Of a stretch of 64,000 nucleotides of DNA, positions 17,721 through 27,889 are shown piece by piece. The stretch comes from Thermovibrio ammonificans HB-1. GTDB taxonomy: Bacteria; Aquificota; Aquificia; Desulfurobacteriales; Desulfurobacteriaceae. The DNA is taken from contig NC_014926.1 of NCBI RefSeq assembly GCF_000185805.1, forward strand, positions 390,418-454,417. Direction: 5' to 3'. The notes beneath the pieces are model-generated. The model did not search any database, was not told the DNA's origin, and was given only the letters and a program-made list of their open reading frames with translations. A program made the position numbers and the translations under genes. Every line of letters starts with the position of its first letter. The stretch's first letter is position 1.

Positions 17721-18632
17721 TTGAGGATAGCCACCATCGATGTGGGAACGAACTCAACCCGGCTTCTCATAGCCGATGTTGAAGGGGGGAGCATAAAGCC
17801 GCTTTTCAAAACCGGAAGGGTTACCAGGCTCGGAAGGGGGGTTAGGCAAACCGGCAGGCTTTCATCGGAGGCCATAGAGGCGACCCTTTCCACCCTAAAG
17901 GAGTTTAAAAAGCTCATTGAAGACTTTGGGGCAGAAAGGGTTGTTGTTGCAACAACCGAGGCCGCAAGGCTTGCCGAAAACGCCGAGGAGTTCTTAAGGC
18001 GCGTTAGGGAGCTCGGCTTCCAGATAGAGATTCTCAGTGACCGGGAAGAGGCGGAGCTCGTATTTGCCGCCAATATGAAGGTTTTCTCCCCCTCGGGCAG
18101 GGCAATGACGGTAGACCTTGGGGGCGGCAGCACTGAGGTTGTTTACGGGACTCCTTCGGAGGTTAAGTTCCTTAAAAGCCTTAAATTCGGAGTTGTTTTC
18201 CTCTACGAGAAGTTTTTAAAGGGCGACCCGCCCACCGCCGAGGAGCTTCGCGCCATGGAGTCCTTCATAAGGGAGGAGCTCCTGCCGATAAGGGAGGTTA
18301 TAGGCGGCTCGGACTTTACCGTTTTCGCCGTTGGCGGAACCATAACCTCCGTTGTTGCGATGGAAGAGGAGATGACCGTTTACAGGGCAGACGTTGTTCA
18401 CGGCTACACGGTAACGTCTCGGATGATTGATAAGTGGTACTCTAAGCTCGCCTCTCTTCCCGTAGAGGAGCGTAAGAAGGTTGTTGGCCTGGAGGAGAAC
18501 AGGGCCGACGTGATAATTCCCGGCCTTGCTTTCTTTAAGGTGTTCTGTGAGCTTTTCGGGAAGGAGCGTTTGACGGTCAGTGAGGTAGGACTACTTTACG
18601 GTTTAGCACTTAGGGAGGCTGCAAGGTGTTGA
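17721..18632 (+). CDS. ppx: exopolyphosphatase / pppGpp phosphatase (Ppx/GppA family)
   Basis: Hydrolyses terminal phosphate of polyphosphate and/or pppGpp. The 303-residue protein is the short single-module (ASKHA) form without the HD domain of enteric Ppx. Motifs: DVGTNSTRLLIAD at residues 7-19, VVATTEAARLAENAEEF, DLGGGSTEV and FAVGGTITS. Start is TTG 17721 behind GGGAGGGAAAGG. Its end overlaps ugd by seven bases. Whether polyphosphate or pppGpp is the main substrate is not determinable here. Confidence 0.88.
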   Translation: MRIATIDVGTNSTRLLIADVEGGSIKPLFKTGRVTRLGRGVRQTGRLSSEAIEATLSTLKEFKKLIEDFGAERVVVATTEAARLAENAEEFLRRVRELGFQIEILSDREEAELVFAANMKVFSPSGRAMTVDLGGGSTEVVYGTPSEVKFLKSLKFGVVFLYEKFLKGDPPTAEELRAMESFIREELLPIREVIGGSDFTVFAVGGTITSVVAMEEEMTVYRADVVHGYTVTSRMIDKWYSKLASLPVEERKKVVGLEENRADVIIPGLAFFKVFCELFGKERLTVSEVGLLYGLALREAARC

Positions 18633-19963
18633 AGGGAAAACGCATAGCCGTTATAGGTACAGGTTACGTGGGGCTTGTGTCCGGAGCCTGTTTTGCCTAC
18701 TTGGGCCACAGAGTTATAGGCCTCGATGTGGATACAAACAAAATAGAGCGACTCAAAAGGGGAGAGGTTCCTATCTACGAGCCCGGGCTCGACAGGATAC
18801 TCAAGAAGGCGATAGAAGACGGCAATATAGAGTTTACAACCGACTACAGCTACGCCGTTAAGAACGCCGATTACATCTTCATAGCCGTTGGAACCCCCTC
18901 CCGGGAGGACGGCTCTGCAGACCTCTCCTACGTAGAGAGCGCCTACCGTAGCATAGCCGAGTTTATAGACGGCGACGACTTTAAGGTGATAGTGAATAAA
19001 TCTACCGTTCCCGTGGGAACCGGCAGGTGGGCAAAGGAGTTTATAGCCGGCCTGCTTAGGGAAAAGGGCGTAAAGGAGCCCGAGAAGCGGTTCGAAGTGG
19101 TTTCAAACCCGGAGTTCCTCCGGGAGGGGAAAGCCGTTGAGGACTTTATGAACCCCGACAGGGTAGTTGTAGGTGCCGACAACAGGGAGGTTGCGGGCCT
19201 CGTTGCTTCTCTGTACGAGCCCCTTCAGCCCCCCATTCTCATTACAGACCTCCCTACGGCCGAGATGATAAAGTACGCTTCGAACGCCTTTCTGGCTACG
19301 AAAATCTCGTTCATAAACGAGATTGCCAACGTCTGTGAGAAACTGGGGGCCGATGTTACCGTTGTCGCCAGGGGAATGGGATTGGACCACCGGATAAGCC
19401 CCCACTTCCTCAGGGCCGGCTGTGGCTTCGGCGGCAGCTGTTTCCCTAAGGATGTAAAGGCCCTTATCCACACGGCTAAGTCTGTGGGCGAAGAGCCCCG
19501 ACTCCTTGAATCGGTTATAGAGGTGAACGAGAGGCAGAAGCTCAGGCCGGTTGAGAAGCTCTTAAAGCACATCCCCGACCTTGAGGGCAGGACCGTTGCC
19601 GTTTGGGGCCTTGCCTTCAAGCCGGAGACCGACGATATGAGGGAAGCTCCCTCCATTCCCATAATCAGGGAGCTCCTTGCCCGGGGTGCAACCGTTAAGG
19701 CCTACGACCCTGTTGCCGTTGAGAACGCCAGGCGGGTTTTTGAGAAGGAGCTTCACACCCACCCTCAACGCCTCATTTTCACCTCCGACATGTACTCGGC
19801 CCTCGAGGGAGCCGACGCCCTAATCCTTGTTACAGAGTGGCCCCAGTTCAAAGAGGTTGACTTTGATAAACTTAGGGGAAAAGTTGTTATCGACGGTAGG
19901 AACCTCTGGAATCCTACCCTTATGAGGAAGTACTGCACCTACGAAAGTATCGGGAGAAGCTAA
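18626..19963 (+). CDS. ugd: UDP-glucose / nucleotide-sugar 6-dehydrogenase
   Basis: NAD-dependent oxidation of UDP-glucose (or a related UDP-sugar) to the uronic acid for surface polysaccharides. The Rossmann motif GTGYVGLVSGA is near residues 11-21, STVPVGTG near 128, and the catalytic cysteine lies in GCGFGGSCFPKD. Length of 445 residues is typical. GTG 18626 fits the GGGAGG spacing; TTG three bases later is possible. It is tightly followed by a CDP-alcohol phosphatidyltransferase (TAAATG). The exact sugar is uncertain, since UDP-ManNAc dehydrogenase is a close relative. Confidence 0.9.
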   Translation: MLKGKRIAVIGTGYVGLVSGACFAYLGHRVIGLDVDTNKIERLKRGEVPIYEPGLDRILKKAIEDGNIEFTTDYSYAVKNADYIFIAVGTPSREDGSADLSYVESAYRSIAEFIDGDDFKVIVNKSTVPVGTGRWAKEFIAGLLREKGVKEPEKRFEVVSNPEFLREGKAVEDFMNPDRVVVGADNREVAGLVASLYEPLQPPILITDLPTAEMIKYASNAFLATKISFINEIANVCEKLGADVTVVARGMGLDHRISPHFLRAGCGFGGSCFPKDVKALIHTAKSVGEEPRLLESVIEVNERQKLRPVEKLLKHIPDLEGRTVAVWGLAFKPETDDMREAPSIPIIRELLARGATVKAYDPVAVENARRVFEKELHTHPQRLIFTSDMYSALEGADALILVTEWPQFKEVDFDKLRGKVVIDGRNLWNPTLMRKYCTYESIGRS

Positions 19964-20587
19964 ATGAACATAACCAGTAAGAGGGATACCCTTAAAAAAC
20001 TATACTCCCCTTTTGGGTGGCTGCTTGCCAAGGCAAACGTTTCCCCAAACCTTATAACTCTTGCAGCCGTTATCACGGGAACGCTGGCCGCTTTCCTCTA
20101 CTACACGGGTCACCCGGTTGTCGGGGCCTTCCTCTTGCTCTCTTCGGGCCTTTTCGACCTGTGCGACGGCTACGTTGCCGTTAACAATAAAAAGGCCACT
20201 AAGTTCGGCGCCGTTTTCGACTGGCTGGCCGATAAGTGGGTAGACGGTTTTGTTCTGGGTGCTGTTGCCCTCAGGTACGCAAGCGACTGGGTTGCACTTC
20301 TGGCCGTTGTGGCCACCATGCTCCACACCTTCATAAAGCCCGTTGCCTACGCCGAGATAGGCTACCAGGAGCGGACAACGGGCAAGATTAAAGACCCCCT
20401 TGAGAGTACCGGCTTTTTCGGCAGGCCCGAAACCCTTATTGTTCTTGTGGTTTCCTCCCTCATTTACCCCTTCTACCACAAGGCACTCACCTACGGAATA
20501 GAGTTTATTGCCGTAATGTCGCTCCTCTCCTTTGTCCACAGGCTCTACTACCTCTACAAACGCTACGGAGACCACTACGAGGTATAA
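19964..20587 (+). CDS. CDP-alcohol phosphatidyltransferase family protein
   Basis: Integral membrane enzyme that joins a CDP-activated lipid to an alcohol. The 207 residues carry the family signature D-x2-DG-x2-A-x8-G-x3-D-x3-D as DLCDGYVAV...FGAVFDWLAD near residues 65-90. About five or six membrane helices are predicted. The acceptor (glycerol phosphate, serine, inositol phosphate) cannot be assigned; archaetidylinositol-phosphate-synthase-like members look similar. It directly abuts ugd upstream and is one base from the reductase gene downstream. Confidence 0.82.
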   Translation: MNITSKRDTLKKLYSPFGWLLAKANVSPNLITLAAVITGTLAAFLYYTGHPVVGAFLLLSSGLFDLCDGYVAVNNKKATKFGAVFDWLADKWVDGFVLGAVALRYASDWVALLAVVATMLHTFIKPVAYAEIGYQERTTGKIKDPLESTGFFGRPETLIVLVVSSLIYPFYHKALTYGIEFIAVMSLLSFVHRLYYLYKRYGDHYEV

Positions 20588-20588
20588 G

Positions 20589-21251
20589 ATGGAAAGGCCT
20601 TACGTTCTGATAGTTTCGGAAGTGACCATAGACGGGAAGCTCACCCTTGCCAAAGGGGTGTCCAGCAAGGAGATAATGAAGCTCATGGACGATGAGGCAA
20701 ACCGTTACCTCCACGCCGTTAGGGCTGAGTGCGACGGCATAATGGTGGGCGCCAACACGGTGAGGATAGATAACCCCAACCTTACGGTGCGCTACGTTGA
20801 GGGGAAGAACCCTATCCGCGTTATCCCCACCTCAACCGGCGACATTCCCCTCGATGCCAACGTTTTGAACACCGAGGTTGCCCCCACTATTATCGCCGTA
20901 TCGGAGAGGGCTCCCAAGGAGAAGGTAGAGGCTTTTAAGGAGAGGGGGGCCGAAGTTCTGGTTGCCGGAAAGGAGAAAATTGAGTTTCCGTTGCTTTTGA
21001 AGCTCTTGAAGGAGCGGGGTATAGAGAAGCTCATGGTTGAAGGCGGCAGCGCGGTCAACTGGGAGCTCATAAAAAACGACCTTGTAGACGAGATAAGGCT
21101 CATCCACCTGCCCGTGATTGTCGGCGGCGACGACGTTCCCTCCCTCGTTTCCGGAGAGGGCTTTAAAACCTTGAGTGCCGTAAAACGCTTCAAGATAAAG
21201 AGGGTTTTCCGCTGCGGAAATCAGGTAATTACAGAGTTTGAGCGGCTTTAA
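20589..21251 (+). CDS. 2,5-diamino-6-ribosylamino-pyrimidinone 5'-phosphate reductase (RIB7/ArfC-type)
   Basis: RibD C-terminal (DHFR-like) reductase acting early in riboflavin synthesis. About 220 residues: SEVTIDGKLTLAKG near the start, GIMVGANTVRIDNPNLTVR, KLMVEGGSAVNWEL and a GGDD-containing end. It has no deaminase domain, unlike bifunctional bacterial RibD, so it resembles the fungal/archaeal stand-alone reductases. ATG 20589 follows the preceding stop after one base; the longer frame from 20532 overlaps that gene and is unlikely. The next gene starts three bases after its stop. Confidence 0.82.
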   Translation: MERPYVLIVSEVTIDGKLTLAKGVSSKEIMKLMDDEANRYLHAVRAECDGIMVGANTVRIDNPNLTVRYVEGKNPIRVIPTSTGDIPLDANVLNTEVAPTIIAVSERAPKEKVEAFKERGAEVLVAGKEKIEFPLLLKLLKERGIEKLMVEGGSAVNWELIKNDLVDEIRLIHLPVIVGGDDVPSLVSGEGFKTLSAVKRFKIKRVFRCGNQVITEFERL

Positions 21252-21254
21252 AGG

Positions 21255-22244
21255 ATGCTCCGCTACCTTCTGAAGCGCCTCCTTCAGATGGTTCCCCTCG
21301 TTATAGGGATGACCTTTATCTCGTTCGTTGTGATAAAGCTCGCCCCCGGAGACTTCCTTACGAGGCTGGAGCTTAACCCCTCCTACTCTAAGGAGACCAT
21401 TCAGGAGCTTCGCCGCCTCTACGGCCTCGACCAGAACATCTTCGTTCAGTACCTCCACTGGCTAAAGAACGCCCTTGTTTTCAACCTCGGCTACTCCTTC
21501 GCCTACCACAAGCCGGTCCTCTCCCTCATAGAGGAGAGACTCCTTAATACCTTGGAGCTTACCGTTACCTCCTTCGTTCTCTCCTGGCTCCTTGCGGTTC
21601 CCCTCGGGATAGTTGCGGCCGTTTACAGGGGGAAGCTCCTCGACAGGGCCATAACCCTCTTTTCGCTCTTTGGAATCTCCGTTCCGAACTTCTTCCTCGC
21701 CTTTCTGCTTATGTTCTTTGCCGCTAAAACAGGCCTCTTTCCCATAGGAGGGGTTGTCTCCCAGAACTACAGTCAGCTCCCCTGGTACGGTAAAATTCTC
21801 GATAGGCTCTGGCATATGGCAATCCCCCTAACTGTTCTCGTTGTAGGGAGCATCGCCGGCCTCCTGAGGCTCGTGAGGAGTACCGTTTTAGAGGAGCTCG
21901 GGAAAGACTACGTGAAGGTGGCGATTGCCAAGGGCCTTCCCTACAGGAGGGTAGTTCTGAAGCACGCCTTCAGAAACGCCCTCAACCCGTTTCTTACCCT
22001 TATAGGTTTTGATATTGCCGGCCTGCTTTCGGGTGCTGCCCTTGTGGAAATCATAACCGCCTGGCCCGGTATGGGGCGGCTCATGTTCGAGGCCGTAATG
22101 GCTCAGGACCTCTTCGTTGTTATGGGTTCCCTCTATATCGGGGGTATAATGCTGGTTATCGGCAACCTTATAGCCGACCTCCTCCTTGCCCTGAACGACC
22201 CGAGAATCAGGGAGCGTGAGGTGGAGGGAAGAGTTGCTCGCTAA
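21255..22244 (+). CDS. peptide/nickel-type ABC transporter permease (DppB-like)
   Basis: First membrane subunit of a Dpp/Opp/Nik-type importer. 329 residues with about six helices, the usual N-terminal segment (MLRYLLKRLLQMVPLVIGMT) and the EAA loop VKVAIAKGLPYRRVVLKHAFRNAL near residues 218-241, which contacts the ATPase. It overlaps the second permease by 29 bases. No solute-binding protein or ATPase gene is adjacent, so these must be supplied from elsewhere. Substrate (peptide, nickel or other) is not evident; nickel would suit the hydrogenases but this is speculation. Confidence 0.85.
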   Translation: MLRYLLKRLLQMVPLVIGMTFISFVVIKLAPGDFLTRLELNPSYSKETIQELRRLYGLDQNIFVQYLHWLKNALVFNLGYSFAYHKPVLSLIEERLLNTLELTVTSFVLSWLLAVPLGIVAAVYRGKLLDRAITLFSLFGISVPNFFLAFLLMFFAAKTGLFPIGGVVSQNYSQLPWYGKILDRLWHMAIPLTVLVVGSIAGLLRLVRSTVLEELGKDYVKVAIAKGLPYRRVVLKHAFRNALNPFLTLIGFDIAGLLSGAALVEIITAWPGMGRLMFEAVMAQDLFVVMGSLYIGGIMLVIGNLIADLLLALNDPRIREREVEGRVAR

Positions 22245-23304
22245 GCTCAGAGCTTTCATTTCTGGCCTTTACCTTAAGAGTCCGGCTGCCGTGTACTCCC
22301 TGGTTTTCCTCGCTCTCCTCTACTTTGTTGCCCTCTTTGCCGACTTTATAGCCCCGTACCCTTACGACGTTCAGTTCAGGCACCACCCCTACCAGCCTCC
22401 CACTCCCATTCACTTCATAGACAGAGAAGGGCACTTCCACCTTAGGCCCTTTGTCTATAAGCACAGGCTCGTAGACCCGGTTAACAAAACCTACACCACC
22501 GACTACTCAAAGCGCTACCCCATTTACTTCTTCGTTAAGGGAGAGCCCCACTACCTGTTCGGTCTTTTCAAAACCGACTACCACCTGTTCGGCGTTAAGG
22601 GCGATGCCCACATATTCCTCCTGGGGACCGACCGTTTGGGCAGGGACATCTTCTCGAGGCTGCTCTACGGAACGAGAATCTCCCTTACGGTGGGCCTCAT
22701 AGGCGTTTTAATATCCTTCACCCTCGGGGTTCTTATAGGTGCCGTTTCCGGTTACTTCGGCGGCGTTGTAGATACGGTTACGATGCGGTTTGTGGAGCTT
22801 CTCATGGCCTTCCCCGCCTTCTACTTAATGCTTGCCCTCCGCTCCATGTTCCCCATAGATATCCCCAGCTACCTCGTTTTCATAATCATAGTGGCCATTC
22901 TCTCCCTTATAGGCTGGGCCGGCCTTGCAAGGGTTATAAGGGGAATGGTCCTTTCGATAAGGGAGAGCGACTTCGTGAAGGCCGCAAGGGTTCTGGGCGC
23001 TTCCCACCTGTACGTAATATTAAGGCACGTTATACCGAATACCCTCTCCTACGTTATAATTGCAGCCACTTTGAGTATTCCCGGCTACATACTGGGAGAA
23101 GCAGCTTTGAGCCTTATAGGACTGGGAATCCAGGAGCCGATTCCCTCCTGGGGAAATATGCTATCTGAGGCGAGTAACGTTCACGTTCTCTCTGCCTACC
23201 CGTGGGTGCTGGCGCCGGGCTTTGCAATCTCCGCAGTTGTAATAGCCTTTAACCTGTTGGGAGACGGCTTAAGGGACTTCTTAGACGTTAAGCTGGAGAG
23301 GTGA
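22216..23304 (+). CDS. peptide/nickel-type ABC transporter permease (DppC-like)
   Basis: Second membrane subunit. 362 residues; the first helix is followed by an enlarged periplasmic insert (about residues 55-130, rich in His, Tyr and Phe) before LLGTDRLGRDIFSRLLYGTR, a strong family marker. The EAA loop is FVKAARVLGASHLYVILRHVIPN. Start GTG 22216 overlaps the end of the DppB-like gene. mraY starts one base after its stop. Inserts of this size occur in some oligopeptide permeases; the histidines may or may not matter. Confidence 0.85.
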   Translation: MRWREELLAKLRAFISGLYLKSPAAVYSLVFLALLYFVALFADFIAPYPYDVQFRHHPYQPPTPIHFIDREGHFHLRPFVYKHRLVDPVNKTYTTDYSKRYPIYFFVKGEPHYLFGLFKTDYHLFGVKGDAHIFLLGTDRLGRDIFSRLLYGTRISLTVGLIGVLISFTLGVLIGAVSGYFGGVVDTVTMRFVELLMAFPAFYLMLALRSMFPIDIPSYLVFIIIVAILSLIGWAGLARVIRGMVLSIRESDFVKAARVLGASHLYVILRHVIPNTLSYVIIAATLSIPGYILGEAALSLIGLGIQEPIPSWGNMLSEASNVHVLSAYPWVLAPGFAISAVVIAFNLLGDGLRDFLDVKLER

Positions 23305-23305
23305 A

Positions 23306-24385
23306 ATGCTCTACCTGCTTTTCTACAAGCTCTTAGGTGTAAACCTGTTCAAGTACATAACTTTTAGGAGCATCTACGCGGCCATAACCGCCATGTTCCT
23401 GGGCTTTTACCTCTACCCTTACTTTGAACGCTTCCTGAAGGACTTTCAGTTCAAGCAGACCATAAAGGAGTACATGCCCGAAGGCCATAAGGGGAAGAGC
23501 GAAATCCCCACTATGGGCGGCATACTCATCATAGTTTCACTGCTGCTTGCGGTCCTACTGTGGAGCAACCTGGAGAACCCTTTCGTTTGGGTAACCGTTT
23601 TCGTTGTTCTTACCTTCGGGCTTATAGGCTTTGTAGACGACTTCGTGAAGGCCAAGCTGAAAAGGCCCGAGGGGATATCCGAGAGGGCAAAGTTCCTCTC
23701 GCAGCTGGCCGCCGCAACGGCTGTTGCCCTTTTCCTCTACAAGAGCGGTTTCTCTACCGTTTTGTACTTCCCGGTTTTTAAGGAGCTTCACGTAGATTTG
23801 GGACTCCTCTTTATCCCCTGGGCGGTTTTCATAATTGTCGGCACTTCAAACGCCGTTAACTTAACCGACGGCCTCGACGGCCTTGCCATAGGACCCGTTA
23901 TAACCACCAGCTTCGTTTTCCTCATTTTCTCCTACGTTGTGGGTAACTACAGGCTGGCAACTTACCTGCAGCTGCCCTACGTTCCCGGGGCCGGAGAGCT
24001 TACAGTTGTTTGTGCCGCCGTTATAGGGGCCTCCTTGGCCTTCCTGTGGTTCAACGCTTACCCGGCGGAAGTGTTTATGGGAGATGTGGGCGCTCTCTCT
24101 TTAGGTGCCCTCCTTGGAACGGTTGCCCTCCTGACCAAGCAGGAGTTTGTTCTGGCCATTGCGGGAGGCATTTTCGTTGTGGAGACCATGTCGGTTATTA
24201 TTCAGCGGTTCGTTTTTAAGCTCACGAAGCGCCTCTACGGTGAAGGGAAGAGGGTCTTTAAGATGGCTCCGCTTCACCATCACTTTGAGAAGAAGGGGTG
24301 GAAGGAGCCGAAGATTACTGTTAGGTTCTGGATAGTCTCAATTATCCTCGCCCTTGTCTCCCTGAGTCTGCTGAAAATCAGGTAG
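23306..24385 (+). CDS. mraY: phospho-N-acetylmuramoyl-pentapeptide transferase
   Basis: Makes lipid I from UDP-MurNAc-pentapeptide and undecaprenyl phosphate at the inner face of the membrane. 359 residues, ten predicted helices. Family motifs: PTMGG(I) near residue 70, FVDDFVK, NLTDGLDGLA, FMGDVGALSLG and MAPLHHHFEKKG. It lies apart from other division/cell-wall genes, after two ABC permeases. The last 48 bases overlap the convergent arsR-type gene. Confidence 0.97.
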   Translation: MLYLLFYKLLGVNLFKYITFRSIYAAITAMFLGFYLYPYFERFLKDFQFKQTIKEYMPEGHKGKSEIPTMGGILIIVSLLLAVLLWSNLENPFVWVTVFVVLTFGLIGFVDDFVKAKLKRPEGISERAKFLSQLAAATAVALFLYKSGFSTVLYFPVFKELHVDLGLLFIPWAVFIIVGTSNAVNLTDGLDGLAIGPVITTSFVFLIFSYVVGNYRLATYLQLPYVPGAGELTVVCAAVIGASLAFLWFNAYPAEVFMGDVGALSLGALLGTVALLTKQEFVLAIAGGIFVVETMSVIIQRFVFKLTKRLYGEGKRVFKMAPLHHHFEKKGWKEPKITVRFWIVSIILALVSLSLLKIR

Positions 24386-24676
24386 GGCCACTCCTGCGGC
24401 TTTGAGTATTTCCAGGACCTTTTTATCCTTCAGCCTACAGGGAGATTTTACGTTGAACTTGTCGGTTTTCTCTATTATCCCCATCTCCCTCAGGATTGTT
24501 GCGTGTTGAGAGAGCAGCGGTTGGGGAACTCCCAGCTCTTCTCTTATCTCCTTGGGTCTTTTGGGGCCTTCGGCAAGAGAGACGATGATGCCTATCCTTA
24601 TGGGGTTTGAGAGGACTTCGAAGAGTTTGGCCACCTGGCCGTATTTTTTATACTTTTTCCCGCAGGAGTCAGGCAT
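24338..24676 (-). CDS. ArsR-family transcriptional regulator
   Basis: Small winged-helix repressor of 112 residues. The HTH is recognisable: KLFEVLSNPIRIGIIVSLAEG, RPKEIREELGVPQPLLSQHATILREMGII. An N-terminal Cys (PDSCGKK) and one near the C-terminus (SPCRLKD) could bind metal or sense redox, but the classical ELCVCDL site is absent. I use the ATG at 24676 (GGAGG five bases before) rather than GTG six bases upstream. It diverges from cysE with only 50 bases between, so cysE is a candidate target. Confidence 0.85.
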   Translation of the reverse strand: MPDSCGKKYKKYGQVAKLFEVLSNPIRIGIIVSLAEGPKRPKEIREELGVPQPLLSQHATILREMGIIEKTDKFNVKSPCRLKDKKVLEILKAAGVALPDFQQTQGDKGEDN

Positions 24677-24726
24677 AGACACCTCCCCTCGTTCTAACTC
24701 TGCTATTTTAGCACAAGGGAGCAGTT

Positions 24727-25377
24727 ATGTTTAAAAGGCTTCGCGAGGATATTAAAACGGTTTTTGAAAGGGACCCGGCCGCACGGAGCGTTTTGGAGGT
24801 GCTGCTGTGTTACCCGGGACTCCACGCAATCTGGCTCCACAGGGTTGCCCACTGGCTCTGGTGTAGGGATTTGAAGCTCCTTGCGAGGCTTGTTTCCCAC
24901 TTCTCCCGGTGGCTTACCGGTATAGAGATTCACCCCGGCGCCAAGATAGGCAGGCGCTTCTTTATAGACCACGGTATGGGAGTTGTTATAGGCGAAACAA
25001 CCGAGATAGGCGACGACGTTACCCTGTACCACCAGGTAACCCTGGGGGGAACGAGTACCAAGAAGGGGAAGAGGCATCCCACCGTTGGTAACAATGTTGT
25101 TATAGGGGCGGGGGCCAAGGTTCTCGGACCTGTTAAAATTGGCGATAACTGTAAAATCGGGGCCAATTCAGTGGTTGTGAAAGACGTTCCTCCCAACTCT
25201 ACCGTTGTGGGAATTCCGGGGAAAGTTGTAAAGCGGGAGGGGATTAAGCCCACAAAAGTTGACCTTGAGCACGGGAAGCTCCCCGACCCGGTTATGGAGA
25301 CCCTTAAGGAGATGCTCAACCTCATTCACGACCTTGAGCTTGAGGTTAAAACTTTAAAGAAAGAGATGAAGAAGTGA
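24727..25377 (+). CDS. cysE: serine O-acetyltransferase
   Basis: Acetylates serine to O-acetylserine, the substrate of the cysteine synthase at 2.8 kb. It has an N-terminal helical part ([20 protein letters not shown]) and a left-handed beta-helix of hexapeptide repeats: [18 protein letters not shown] and [14 protein letters not shown]. The catalytic His-Asp pair sits in FFIDHG. At 216 residues it is a short form. It diverges from an ArsR-type regulator, which may control it. The next gene overlaps its stop (GTGA). Confidence 0.95.
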   Translation: MFKRLREDIKTVFERDPAARSVLEVLLCYPGLHAIWLHRVAHWLWCRDLKLLARLVSHFSRWLTGIEIHPGAKIGRRFFIDHGMGVVIGETTEIGDDVTLYHQVTLGGTSTKKGKRHPTVGNNVVIGAGAKVLGPVKIGDNCKIGANSVVVKDVPPNSTVVGIPGKVVKREGIKPTKVDLEHGKLPDPVMETLKEMLNLIHDLELEVKTLKKEMKK

Positions 25378-26321
25378 GAAGGCTCATCCCTTTTTTGCTC
25401 TTCCTTCTGTTTGCGGCGGGGGCTTTGGGAGCTCAGTTGAAGCTCCCCCCTCCGGGAAGCAGGGTTTACACCGTTCAAGTTGGCTCTTTCCTGAAGAAGG
25501 AGGAGGCCCTTTGGGTTTTTGAAAAGGTTAAAGACCTTCCCGGGGCCAGGATTGTTTTGAGGGGAGGGCGGTATAAGGTAAGGGTGGGCTTCTTTAGTTC
25601 CTACAAGAAGGCCCTTGAGTTCTGCCGCTCCGCCCACATTCCCCAAAGGGTGGACAGCTACTACGTGACCCTTGTGCGGTTTTACCCGAAGGGGATTGTA
25701 GAGCTGGCAGGTGAGCCTCCGAAAAAAGAGGTAAAAACCGTAAACGCTACAGAGCTTCGCCCTTCGGTTAAACTTGTCACTTTTATACCCTTAAACGAGA
25801 AGGCTTCTAAAGGTTCTGAAGCTAAACCGAAAACTTCTGAAACTTCCAAACCTCCGCAGGTAAACGGAACCGCCCGGGTTGAAACCCCCGAACCTTCCGC
25901 TCCTAAAAGCCTTCCCTCCGGGAAAACCCCGGAGCGGGAGGGGAGCTTTCACCTTCCTGCAAGGAAGCTCCTTTACGGCTTTGGAGCCCTGTTGGCCTTG
26001 GGAGTTGCGGTTCTCTTCCTGCGCAGGCGTTCCCTGAGAAGCTCTACGCCTCAAGCGGTTGTTGCCAAGCTCCTTGCCGACGGTAAGTTCGAAGAGCTCA
26101 TAGAGTTTGCCCTTCCCTACCTTGAAGAGAACCCGAAAGACACCTTTGTTAAGAAGGCCCTTGCGGAGAGTTACGAGAAGCTCGGCAGGTTCTTAGAGGC
26201 TGCGGCCGTTTACGAGGAGATATCTAAGGATTTGGAGGAAAAGGGGCTCAACATCCTTGCAGAAGGTTTCAGGAAGAGAGCAGAGGAGCTCTACGCCGCC
26301 GAGTTTAAAAAGGGGGGATAA
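25374..26321 (+). CDS. SPOR-domain membrane protein with TPR-like C-terminus
   Basis: 315 residues starting at GTG 25374. A probable signal sequence ([17 protein letters not shown]) is followed by a SPOR domain (about 30-105: [38 protein letters not shown]), which binds septal peptidoglycan denuded of stem peptides. Then come a Lys/Ser/Pro-rich linker, a membrane helix (about 200-222) followed by arginines, and a helical C-terminal region with tetratricopeptide-like repeats. The order suggests both ends are separated by the membrane. Role in the cell envelope or division is inferred; the gene is otherwise unknown. Confidence 0.7.
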   Translation: MRRLIPFLLFLLFAAGALGAQLKLPPPGSRVYTVQVGSFLKKEEALWVFEKVKDLPGARIVLRGGRYKVRVGFFSSYKKALEFCRSAHIPQRVDSYYVTLVRFYPKGIVELAGEPPKKEVKTVNATELRPSVKLVTFIPLNEKASKGSEAKPKTSETSKPPQVNGTARVETPEPSAPKSLPSGKTPEREGSFHLPARKLLYGFGALLALGVAVLFLRRRSLRSSTPQAVVAKLLADGKFEELIEFALPYLEENPKDTFVKKALAESYEKLGRFLEAAAVYEEISKDLEEKGLNILAEGFRKRAEELYAAEFKKGG

Positions 26322-26329
26322 CCCCCCTT
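26310..26329 (-). terminator. terminator after ilvC (possibly bidirectional)
   Basis: Perfect 8-bp stem AAGGGGGG / CCCCCCTT with a four-base loop. On the minus strand it is followed by TTTTT, a good terminator for the ilvBHC operon; it overlaps the end of the convergent SPOR gene. Confidence 0.75.
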
Positions 26330-26332
26330 CGG

Positions 26333-27361
<1,029 letters not shown>

Positions 27362-27880
27362 TTAGTCTCCGAATGTGTCGCCCTGAAGGGCTCTAACCAT
27401 TGCAACCCTTCCGGTTCTTGCCATCTCCCTGATGCCTAAGGGCTTTATGAGCTGGAGGAAGGCGTCTACTTGGTCTTCGTCTCCGGTGAGCTCAACTGTG
27501 TAGGTGTCGTGGGAAACGTCGACGATTTGGGCCCCGAATATCTCCACCAGCCTTTTTATCTCCTCCTTTTTCTCGCTCTTTTCGGCGTTTACCCTTACTA
27601 TCAGAAGCTCTCTATCGAGCTTCTTCTTATCTGTAAGGTCTCTCACCTTGAATACGTCTATTATCCGCCTGAGCTGCTTGACTATCTGCTCTATCGTGTG
27701 CTCATCTCCCTTTGCAACCATCGTAATACGGGAGATTGTAGGGTCCTCGGTCTGCCCTACGTTCAAGCTCTCTATGTTGTAGCCCCTGGAGCTGAAGAGC
27801 TCTATTATCCGGGCGAGGGCTCCGGGCTGGTTCTCAACCAAAACGCTTATAACGTGCTTGCGCTCCTCTTTCCTGTCCAT
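27362..27880 (-). CDS. ilvH: acetolactate synthase small (regulatory) subunit
   Basis: Regulatory subunit that binds the feedback inhibitor (usually valine) and activates IlvB. 172 residues with an N-terminal ACT domain (VISVLVENQPGALARIIELFSSRGYNI) and a C-terminal ACT-like domain (RELLIVRVNAE). It lies nine bases after ilvB and before ilvC. Confidence 0.95.
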   Translation of the reverse strand: MDRKEERKHVISVLVENQPGALARIIELFSSRGYNIESLNVGQTEDPTISRITMVAKGDEHTIEQIVKQLRRIIDVFKVRDLTDKKKLDRELLIVRVNAEKSEKKEEIKRLVEIFGAQIVDVSHDTYTVELTGDEDQVDAFLQLIKPLGIREMARTGRVAMVRALQGDTFGD

Positions 27881-27889
27881 GGCTTCCCC

